A stretch of DNA of 64,000 bases from Muricea muricata (Eukaryota; Cnidaria; Anthozoa; Malacalcyonacea; Plexauridae): NCBI GenBank assembly GCA_963855995.1, contig OY979729.1, positions 6,838,115-6,902,114 on the forward strand. Direction: 5' to 3'. The notes below the pieces were generated by a model. It saw only the letters and a list, made by a program, of their open reading frames with translations, was not told the DNA's origin and ran no database searches. Made by a program: the position numbers and the translations under genes. Numbering within the stretch: the stretch's first letter is position 1; every line of letters begins with the position of its first letter. Below, one piece after another: positions 46,756 to 53,397 of this stretch.

Positions 46756-47838
46756 ATGGCGGAGAAGTACCTCCACGACCTGTATTACAACCCCGAAAGT
46801 CCGGCGAGTTTTGGCGGGGTGGAGGCTGTTTACCGTGCCGCAAAAGAAGACGGCAAGTTCCAACTATCTCGTAATAAGATAAGGACATGGTTGAGACAAC
46901 AAGACACATATACTTTACATAGACCGGTCCGTTACAGATTTAAGAGAAATAGAGTCATTGTCGGGGGTATAGATAAAGAATGGGAAGCCGATTTAGTTAT
47001 TATGGATTCACTAAGCAAAGAAAATAATGGTTTCAAGTATATTTTAACTGTTATTGATGTATTGTCTAAGTATGCATGGGTAGAACCCTTGAAGACAAAG
47101 TCCGGGGAAAATTTGGTTAAGGCGTTTGAAAAAATCCTGAAAAAAGGACGGAAACCTGAAAAGTTACATTCCGACAAGGGAACAGAGTTTACAAATAGGC
47201 TGTTTCAAACATTTCTAAAGAAAAAGAAGATTTTTTTCTTCACCACATATAACGAGACCAAAGCGTCAGTGGTTGAACGGTTTAATCGAACGCTGAAGGG
47301 AAAAATGTGGAAATATTTCACGGCGAATAATACGCTCAAGTATATTGATGTCTTACAGAAATTAGTACGTTCCTATAATCATTCGAGACATCGTAGCATT
47401 GGAATGCGACCAAGCGATGTCAATCTTCAAAACGAAAGTGTTGTGTGGGAAAGACTGTATGGTGATGAAGCAAATAAGCTTTTTAAGTACAAATTTAGCA
47501 TTGGAGACCAAGTTCGAATAAGTAAAGCAAGACGAACGTTTAAAAAGGGTTACCTACCCAGTTGGACCGAAGAGGTATTCACGATCACAAAGCGGATACA
47601 AAGAAAACCTCCTGTGTATAAAATTGCGGATTATCACGGAGACGAATTAGAAGGGACATTTTATGAACCTGAATTACAGAAAGTTATTAAGACAGATAGT
47701 GACTATTATAGAGTCGAGAGAGTAATTAAATCACGCATGCGTAATAAACAAAAGGAGCATTTTGTCAAGTGGTTAGGTTATCCAGATAGTTTTAATTCCT
47801 GGATACCTGCGAGTAATGTAAAAAGTATTTCAAAATAA
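46756..47838 (+). CDS. INT: Polinton integrase (rve) with C-terminal chromodomain
   Basis: 360 residues from the ATG at 46756. It joins the element ends to host DNA and makes the 6-bp target duplication. Counting one residue before this ATG, the RNase H-fold core has catalytic D80 (EADLVIMD), D141 (LHSDKGTEF) and E175 (VVERFNRTLKG). D141 and E175 are 34 apart, close to the DD35E spacing. After the core comes an SH3-like DNA-binding region (about 240-310: FKYKFSIGDQVRISK). A chromodomain ends the protein (about 317-361: YYRVERVIKSR, then EHFVKWLGYPDSFNSWIP) with the aromatic residues that read methylated histone tails. The stop overlaps an AATAAA (47834-47839). The ORF is intact. A preceding TTG is not the start. 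Confidence 0.93.
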   Translation: MAEKYLHDLYYNPESPASFGGVEAVYRAAKEDGKFQLSRNKIRTWLRQQDTYTLHRPVRYRFKRNRVIVGGIDKEWEADLVIMDSLSKENNGFKYILTVIDVLSKYAWVEPLKTKSGENLVKAFEKILKKGRKPEKLHSDKGTEFTNRLFQTFLKKKKIFFFTTYNETKASVVERFNRTLKGKMWKYFTANNTLKYIDVLQKLVRSYNHSRHRSIGMRPSDVNLQNESVVWERLYGDEANKLFKYKFSIGDQVRISKARRTFKKGYLPSWTEEVFTITKRIQRKPPVYKIADYHGDELEGTFYEPELQKVIKTDSDYYRVERVIKSRMRNKQKEHFVKWLGYPDSFNSWIPASNVKSISK

Positions 47839-47841
47839 ACG

Positions 47842-47848
47842 TATATAA
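47842..47848 (+). promoter_or_regulatory. TATA box of the capsid gene block
   Basis: TATATAA, 48 bp upstream of the minor capsid ATG at 47896 and only 3 bp after the integrase poly(A) signal. It is the only TATA seen before four tightly packed ORFs (47896-50957). Confidence 0.5.
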
Positions 47849-47895
47849 CCAATGACATTACGGGTGTTGTGTTCATTTGTCGTTCACTTATAGCC

Positions 47896-48654
47896 ATGGC
47901 CAGTCAGTTTTACCTTACTCTTCCATCGAACAGTTCTATGGAATATTTTCCAGCCAATACGCTGACAAATTTTAAAACCAAACTAGCTCAACCTTTAGAA
48001 CTGACAGGAGAATGGGAAGTGGCACTCTCCGAGTTCCAGTACCCTCGTAGCTGGTACAATTTACGTAAAGGTTTCGACAGTCATATTTACGTCGATAGTG
48101 GTGGTCAGGGTTATTTCTTGACAAGTAGTATCCCGCATGGGTACTACCCAACCGTTAAGGAGTTTGTTTCCGCTGTGAATAAAACGTTAAAGACTGACGC
48201 AAATGGAGATATCTGGCTGACATACAATCAATTAACTCGAAAAATGACTGTACATGTGAGAAACAAGGCGAGGTTGGTTTTGACTGGTCGGTTTGCAAGT
48301 ATGGTTGGATTTGATAAAAAAGAATTGGAGATAGCAAAGAATACGGAAGCCCCTTTACCTGTAGATTTAGAGGCTGGATTTCATGCCATGTATTTGTACA
48401 CGGATATTGTTGAGCCACAGTTAGTGGGTGATAGTAAAGTTTCCTTGCTCAAAGTTGTCAAGTGCAGTGGCGAGTTTGGGGAAAATGTAAGCGTAAATTT
48501 TCCGAATCTTCAATACGTCCCAGTGAATGTAAAGTCGTTTGAGACGGTGGAGATAGATATAAAGGATGATACACAGGAAAAAGTACCATTTGAGTTTGGG
48601 AAGGTGATCGTAACACTTCATTTCAGGCAGAGAAGATCTCCTTTATTCATATAA
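47896..48654 (+). CDS. Minor capsid (penton-like, single jelly-roll) protein
   Basis: 252 residues from the ATG at 47896, which has a strong context (GCCATGG). An upstream in-frame GTG is not used. The opening ASQFYLTLPSNSSMEYFPAN and LTGEWEVALSEFQYPRSWYN is typical of the Polinton penton-type protein predicted to be a single jelly-roll. The rest is beta-rich with few charged clusters, as expected for that fold. In a virion it would sit at the five-fold vertices. It lies 2 bp before the pVI/pX-like ORF. The frame is intact. The fold assignment relies on family resemblance, not on a computed model. Confidence 0.8.
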   Translation: MASQFYLTLPSNSSMEYFPANTLTNFKTKLAQPLELTGEWEVALSEFQYPRSWYNLRKGFDSHIYVDSGGQGYFLTSSIPHGYYPTVKEFVSAVNKTLKTDANGDIWLTYNQLTRKMTVHVRNKARLVLTGRFASMVGFDKKELEIAKNTEAPLPVDLEAGFHAMYLYTDIVEPQLVGDSKVSLLKVVKCSGEFGENVSVNFPNLQYVPVNVKSFETVEIDIKDDTQEKVPFEFGKVIVTLHFRQRRSPLFI

Positions 48655-48656
48655 CT

Positions 48657-49160
48657 ATGAGGCATACGTATATACCCGACGCAAACGAATGTAAAGTGTA
48701 TTACTTGAGAAGTCAAAATGGTGGGGGCCTACGTGGTTTCCATGGAGCTAGGATACAGCGGGGGTATGGGCTTGGTAGTTTTTTCAAGAGTATTGCTCGT
48801 GTTGCCATACCTTTGGTCAAGAAAGGTGTAAACGCGCTCGGTAAAAAAGCAATAAAAACAGCCGTGAATGTTGGTCAAGACGTACTAGAAGGAAAAAGCG
48901 TAAAACAAGCAGTCGCAAGCAGAGGACGGCAAGCTGTGAATGATCTAGCAAAACAGGGGGTGGATAATATCAAACGTCAAATTGGGGGAGGTTCTAAGAG
49001 AAAGAGCACAAATCAGTCCGGACCCTCAAAACGTTTAAATACTAATTCTCGTAAGAAAGTCGTCACTTCCACTCGAGCAAGTAAACGGAGAACATCACCA
49101 CTCGATACACAAGAAAATATTTTTGATAGTCAACCTACTAGAAAATGGCGCAAGCAGTAA
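48657..49160 (+). CDS. Basic pVI/pX-like virion protein
   Basis: 167 residues from the ATG at 48657, two bases after the preceding stop. The N-terminus is Gly-rich (about 22-40: GGGLRGFHG, RGYGLG). Residues 41-108 form likely amphipathic helices (SFFKSIARVAIPLVKKGVNA). The C-terminal third is strongly basic with KRK and RKK clusters, suiting DNA binding or nuclear entry. This layout resembles adenovirus core/membrane-active proteins VI and X and the equivalent Polinton and adintovirus ORF. I109-G-G-G fits the (M/I/L)-x-G-G cleavage pattern of adenain-type proteases, and such a protease is encoded 1.3 kb downstream. The last 16 bases overlap the capsid frame. Confidence 0.65.
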   Translation: MRHTYIPDANECKVYYLRSQNGGGLRGFHGARIQRGYGLGSFFKSIARVAIPLVKKGVNALGKKAIKTAVNVGQDVLEGKSVKQAVASRGRQAVNDLAKQGVDNIKRQIGGGSKRKSTNQSGPSKRLNTNSRKKVVTSTRASKRRTSPLDTQENIFDSQPTRKWRKQ

Positions 49161-50491
49161 ATGTCCTTCATAAAGATTCATGAGGATGCGGAAAATCAGA
49201 ACTCGAAATATTTACAGTACCACCTACACAAATTGAAATGAACAAGAGATTTTGGGAAAGTGTTGATCCTGTTGCAAGCGTTCAAACTTCAGACACTATT
49301 GAATTCCTTTGTGCCGCTAACCCCGACGTCTACACAGACCTGGCAAACAGCTACCTTCACGTGAAAGCAAAAATAACAAAGGCAAATGGTGCCGATCTGG
49401 ATGCCGACGAGCAAGTAGGCCCCGTGAACCTGTGGATGCACGCATTATTTTCTCAAGTTGACGTTTTCTTAAACAATAAACTTGTTACACCTTCAAGCAT
49501 GGCATATCCGTACAGGGCGTACATAGAAACCATATTAAATTTTAGTAAAGATACCAAATCGTCGCAGCTTACATCCGCGTTGTTTTACAAAGACAAAGCC
49601 GGGAAAATGGACTCTGTAAATCCTGTGGCAAATGCCGATGCTGTGAATACCGGACTAAAGGAGCGCTATAATCTTTCTAAGGAAAGCAAAATGGTTTCCA
49701 TGGAGGGAAAAATTCATTCTGATCTTTTTGCCCAAGAACGTTACATTCTGGGTGGGGTTCCTATTAAGCTCAAGCTTGTGCGAACAAGTCCTGCCTTTTC
49801 TTTGGTATCTTCAGCCGACCCAGCCGCCTACAAAGTTGTGATAGAAGATTGTGTCTTCCGTGTACGCAAGGTCAATGTTTCTTCTACCGTCATGATCGGT
49901 CATACAGAAGCCCTCAATCATACCACAGCCAAGTACCCCATCAACAGAGTTGAATGCAAAGTGTTTTCCGCCCCAAGAGGGAACTACTCTGGAAACCAAC
50001 CCAATATCTTTCAGGGACAATTACCTGATAGAATTGTCATTGGTATGGTTGATTCCACGGCCTTCAATGGATCTTTTAAGAAGAATCCATTCAATTTTAA
50101 AAACTACGATATGACCTATCTTGGATTAACTGTAAATGGGGAACATTTACCTAGCAAACCACTACAGATGAAATTTGGTGATGCAGGAGGTGCCAACTAT
50201 GTATCGGCATTCCAGACATTGTTTGCCGGTTCAAACAAGTTGTTTCAGAACGAAGGGAATGGCATCACGCGTGACGAGTACGCCAACGGCTACACATTGT
50301 TCGTGTTTGATCTGACAGCTGATCTTTGCGCCAGAGATCATCTGCAACCTATTAAAAATGGTAATGTCTCACTGGAAGTTCAGTTTGGTACAGCTCTTAA
50401 CCTGGCTATAAATATCATGGTGCTCGGAGAGTTTCAAAACCTTATTGAGATCGACGCTAACCGCAACGTGCTCAGTGATTTTAACAGTTAG
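49145..50491 (+). CDS. MCP: Major capsid protein (double jelly-roll), in-frame TGA at codon 13
   Basis: The conserved Polinton capsid N-terminus (KSELEIFTVPPTQIE) lies in this frame upstream of the Met at 49238, and the only upstream ATG in frame is 49145, overlapping the previous ORF. Codon 13 (49181-49183) is TGA; the reading is otherwise open on both sides. From Met 49238 there are 417 residues covering almost all of the two jelly-rolls (e.g. DLANSYLHVKAKI near 35-47, NLWMHALFSQVDVFLNNKLV, LFAQERYILGGVPIKLKLVR, YTLFVFDLTADLCARDHLQP). The product forms hexon-like trimers of the predicted virion. Either the copy is freshly inactivated, the TGA is read through, or an N-terminally shortened protein is made. 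The protease ORF starts 1 bp after the stop. Confidence 0.88.
49181..49183 (+). other. In-frame TGA in the capsid N-terminus
   Basis: Splits the capsid reading after 12 codons. The flanking frame on the 3' side matches the family's conserved N-terminus, so this is a nonsense change, not a mis-set start. Confidence 0.8.
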
Positions 50492-50492
50492 A

Positions 50493-50957
50493 ATGAACAC
50501 CCTTCAAATTTTAAACGTGCTTCAAAGTGATCCATTCACCAAGTCTGTGTTTACTAGCGTACTACCGTCGGATCGACTACCTGACACTATATCAGAAAAG
50601 CCCAAGGGATTTGTTGTAAATGTCGATGGTAGTGATGGCCCCGGCACGCACTGGGTAGCTATTTACCTGGCAGCTGATGGGATTGGAGAGTTTATGGATT
50701 CTTACGGGCAAAGACCTACCTACTACAGCGAACACTTTAAAACGTTTCTAGAAAACAATAGCAGTACTTATATTTATAATAAACATGTCTTACAGTCGCC
50801 ATGGTCTAATGTATGCGGCCAGTACTGCTTGTTTTACGCATTACATAGATGTAGAAATATACCCATGTCAACTATTACTAATATGTTTACGAACGATAAG
50901 GAATGGAACGATATGCTTGTAAGGGATTTTATATGTAAATGGTTTTTTGTGCAATAA
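50493..50957 (+). CDS. PRO: Adenain-like cysteine protease
   Basis: 154 residues from the ATG at 50493; the frame extends upstream, but that part overlaps the capsid gene. The catalytic set of the adenain/C48-like fold is complete: H53 (GTHWVAIYL), D69 (FMDSYG), Q101 (VLQSPW) and C108 (SNVCGQYC). The Q-to-C spacing of 7 equals that of adenovirus protease. It would process virion precursors such as the neighbouring pVI/pX-like protein. The length is a little below adenain (about 200). The stop codon overlaps the AATAAA at 50953, which probably ends the whole capsid-block transcript. Confidence 0.92.
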   Translation: MNTLQILNVLQSDPFTKSVFTSVLPSDRLPDTISEKPKGFVVNVDGSDGPGTHWVAIYLAADGIGEFMDSYGQRPTYYSEHFKTFLENNSSTYIYNKHVLQSPWSNVCGQYCLFYALHRCRNIPMSTITNMFTNDKEWNDMLVRDFICKWFFVQ

Positions 50958-51002
50958 ATGTATTAAAAGACAAACAAGTTATTTTAGTTTCATAAATTTA
51001 TT
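50953..51002. terminator. Convergent poly(A) signals between the two gene blocks
   Basis: Plus-strand AATAAA at 50953-50958 overlaps the protease stop. Minus-strand AATAAA (TTTATT at 50997-51002) lies 14 bp past the stop of the leftward ORF. The two transcription blocks thus meet within about 60 bp. Confidence 0.6.
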
Positions 51003-51016
51003 TCATACGTTATACA

Positions 51017-51754
51017 CTATTTAAACCATTTGTATGGTCGTCCAGCTTGTTGAGCTCGCCGTTTTCTAGCTTTAGGCTTAATCCCCAGCAAAGGTGCTGT
51101 AGCAACGCTACTAACTTCTCCTAGTTCGGGTTGATGTAGAGCCCCGATTTTATAATCTCGTATTGTTTTTAAGCGATTCTCATTCCTAACAATTCCCTCT
51201 GGGATATTAACATCACTCAAGGCTTTTGCGAAAAGTCTCCATCCTTGAGGATTAAAATTCTTCCGGTGACGTAGCGCATCGTTAACAAGATCTATCACAT
51301 TACTCCCCGGTACAGGTTTACCCTCGTATACCAGCTGGGCTTTGTCGTCCCATGTAATCAAATCTTTATTTTCCTTTAATTTCTTAACTAGTTGTCGGGC
51401 TCTAGTTTTCATTGTAGGAGGGACACTTTCTAGAATATCAGTTTCGATATTGTCGGGTAGATCAACAGGTTCTGGTTGTGTTTCCGGCTTCTCTGTAGTC
51501 GGTTTAGAGGGTACTACACTTACTCGAACCGGCTGACTCATTCTCTTATCATAATAATTCAAGTAGCGTTGAAGAATTTGACTATATAGTCTAGCTTTTT
51601 CATCTTGAGTGATGTCTTGTCTCTTAAGTAAACTATCCATTTCCGAATCTAAATGATTCACTTGAGAGGTCAAAGGTGGAACCAATGGCTTACTTTGTGT
51701 TGTATTCTCTACCATATGCTCTGGCATGAGGACTAACCGCTTCACGTGTTCCAT
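51017..51754 (-). CDS. Conserved Polinton protein of unknown function (245 aa)
   Basis: Starts at ATG 51754, whose last-upstream neighbour ends in TAATG overlap with it. A Pro-rich linker (about 85-110) separates a coiled-coil-like N-terminus (DSEMDSLLKRQDITQDEKAR) from a conserved module (about 138-200: ITWDDKAQLVYEGKPVPGSN, RHRKNFNPQGWRLFAKAL). The C-terminal tail is basic (KPKARKRRAQQAGRPYKWFK). I recognise the module as recurring in Polinton ORFs and in uncharacterised animal proteins derived from them, but know no function. The basic tail suggests DNA or capsid-interior contact (inference). Confidence 0.7.
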   Translation of the reverse strand: MEHVKRLVLMPEHMVENTTQSKPLVPPLTSQVNHLDSEMDSLLKRQDITQDEKARLYSQILQRYLNYYDKRMSQPVRVSVVPSKPTTEKPETQPEPVDLPDNIETDILESVPPTMKTRARQLVKKLKENKDLITWDDKAQLVYEGKPVPGSNVIDLVNDALRHRKNFNPQGWRLFAKALSDVNIPEGIVRNENRLKTIRDYKIGALHQPELGEVSSVATAPLLGIKPKARKRRAQQAGRPYKWFK

Positions 51755-52083
51755 TATTGAGTCAAAAGACTAGCCAATTGTTCAACTATCGGTGTAAGGA
51801 TTAATGACAAAAAACCTTCGCCCTTTTGTAAAAGCACTTCTCTTCGCTGGTTCAAAGGGTTCCGATTGTCAGCGACAAAACGTAAATCTTCTTTGAGTGG
51901 GGTTAATCGTTTCAACACACTGGGATTAACTTTAATCGTTTTTAAATAAACGTTCATGCAGCACTCTGTCAACGCCTCTAGCAGATCGTCGTGTGCGACT
52001 TCAAGTATCGCCTTTCGTTGAGCCGGAGTACACTTTCGTAACACTTTTAAAAAGTCAGAGTTCCTTCTAAGACGAGCTGACAT
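51754..52083 (-). CDS. Conserved Polinton protein of unknown function (109 aa)
   Basis: The start is the ATG at 52083; the preceding TTG frame is ignored. It is helical and basic, opening SARLRRNSDFLKVLRKCTPA and QRKAILEVAHDDLLEALTEC, and ending in a hydrophobic helix (FLSLILTPIVEQLASLL). The opening block recurs beside Polinton ATPase genes in other animals. The stop overlaps the ATG of the next ORF (TAATG), and it follows the ATPase stop by 36 bp, so the three are probably one transcript. No function known. Confidence 0.65.
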   Translation of the reverse strand: MSARLRRNSDFLKVLRKCTPAQRKAILEVAHDDLLEALTECCMNVYLKTIKVNPSVLKRLTPLKEDLRFVADNRNPLNQRREVLLQKGEGFLSLILTPIVEQLASLLTQ

Positions 52084-52119
52084 GATTAAATGAAACTTGT
52101 TGCGATGAAACAAATTGTT

Positions 52120-52758
52120 TTATGTTCGCGGTACATAGACGTAGTGTTTGTCGTTCGGAAATATGCCAGACCTTAAGCGCGTTTCATCCGGACATGTGGG
52201 TGTTAGGTCGATAAATAAATATGAAAATGGTTCAGCTGTCGCCATTTGATATGCTTGTTGAAAATATTTGACGTTGTAGGGGTAAATTTGCTTAGCTAAA
52301 TGAATAACCTGACTTGCATCTATGACGTTCTTTGTTAACACAATATAACTGGCGTTTAATGAAATGGTGCGGTGATCTTTACTCTGATGAAATAGGTTTT
52401 GAACTATGTAAATCACGCTGAGATTGCCATGATGAGACTTTTTTGTAAATAATTTCGCAATCACCGAATCTTGCTCCCCCATCATATCGTCAAATATATA
52501 AAGATTTCGCGTCTTGGGGTTGATACTGTCGAATATTACATCTGGTACACCTTCAATAAACTCAATGTTCGGAACTAATGATTTTATCTCAGCGAATGTG
52601 TCCTGATACTCGGAATAAAAATATTTAATGTTCTCAGGTGGTGGGTCAATCATCACTTGAACGTTGCCTAACAATTTCTTGACAAACGTTGTTTTGCCAG
52701 TTTTTGTACCGCCTGAGACAAGGAGGCCAAAGGGATGTGTTAGTTGTAACGAATACAT
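52120..52758 (-). CDS. ATP: Packaging ATPase (FtsK/HerA-type, A32-like)
   Basis: 212 residues from the ATG at 52758, chosen over an upstream TTG. The P-loop is G16-G-T-K-T-G-K22-T23 (VSGGTKTGKTTFVKKLL). Walker B is LYIFDDMM near residue 90-97, followed by a conserved Gln block (IYIVQNLFHQ). This belongs to the viral genome-packaging ATPase group shared by Polintons, virophages and NCLDV A32. It would pump replicated element DNA into capsids. A TATA box (52793-52800, minus strand) lies 35 bp upstream. The frame is intact. Confidence 0.93.
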   Translation of the reverse strand: MYSLQLTHPFGLLVSGGTKTGKTTFVKKLLGNVQVMIDPPPENIKYFYSEYQDTFAEIKSLVPNIEFIEGVPDVIFDSINPKTRNLYIFDDMMGEQDSVIAKLFTKKSHHGNLSVIYIVQNLFHQSKDHRTISLNASYIVLTKNVIDASQVIHLAKQIYPYNVKYFQQAYQMATAEPFSYLFIDLTPTCPDETRLRSGIFPNDKHYVYVPRT

Positions 52759-52792
52759 GACTAAACTGAGCAACGTAAGTTTGCAAAAACGT

Positions 52793-52800
52793 TATATATA
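52793..52800 (-). promoter_or_regulatory. TATA box of the ATPase block
   Basis: TATATATA on the minus strand, 35 bp before the ATPase ATG, between it and the end of the small zinc-finger ORF. This implies a very short leader. Confidence 0.45.
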
Positions 52801-52805
52801 CCATT

Positions 52806-52994
52806 TCATATTCTATCGCTTTGATGTATTTTCATAAGTTCGTTTAAAATGCGATCCAACGGGAGAATTTTCGCTTGCCTTAAATAATATTGTCTGTCTT
52901 TTGTCGACAAGTGATGATAATCGGCCAAATGATTAGAAAGTTTTAACAAGCCTTGCTTCCCACACAGGGGACAGTCTTTACGTAGACGCGGCAT
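52806..52994 (-). CDS. Small zinc-finger protein (62 aa)
   Basis: ATG at 52994. One C2H2-like finger at residues 8-26: CPLCGKQGLLKLSNHLADYH. A basic N-terminus (MPRLRKD) and a C-terminal helix (RILNELMKIHQ) flank it. Short proteins of this kind accompany Polinton ATPase genes; a role in DNA recognition or gene regulation is an inference. It ends 48 bp before the ATPase start. Confidence 0.65.
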   Translation of the reverse strand: MPRLRKDCPLCGKQGLLKLSNHLADYHHLSTKDRQYYLRQAKILPLDRILNELMKIHQSDRI

Positions 52995-53071
52995 GATACA
53001 AACTAAAAGTATTGAACTTAAACATATAACTAAATATTGTTAAACATAAAACTAAATACTGTTTTGTAAAA

Positions 53072-53193
53072 GTCCCGTGGAGGGACAAATTGTGTCCCGC
53101 AAGTCCCGCAAAGTGATATTAGGTTTTGCAAAAGTCCCGTGGAGGGACACAAAGTCCCGTGGAGGGACAAATTAAGTCCCGCGAGTCCCGTTT
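53072..53193. repeat. Cluster of GTCCCGTGGAGGGAC hairpins
   Basis: Three exact 15-bp palindromic units at 53072-53086, 53134-53148 and 53154-53168. Additional GTCCCGC/GTCCCG half-sites occur at 53094, 53103, 53176 and 53185. It sits in the 400-bp gap downstream of PolB and upstream of the leftward zinc-finger/ATPase genes. It could be a terminator/insulator, a protein-binding site or a replication element; no precedent is known to me. Confidence 0.75.
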
Positions 53194-53397
53194 CAGCAAA
53201 ACAAACCGATGCCCGCTCACGAACTCGATTCTATTATTGTCCAAAACCACATATATCGTGTTATATGATCCCCCGTGTGGTCAACATTATTAATAAGTTT
53301 AATCGCCTAGGGGTAAAGTAAATAAGACACAGATGGTAATAACACGCACACATGTTAGTTGTTGAAAAGATATATTCACAAAATAGCTATTTACAGA

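Noticed and set aside
53072-53193. CRISPR-like array
   Set aside because: Only three short palindromes with unequal spacing in a eukaryotic transposon; no spacers of constant size and no cas genes.
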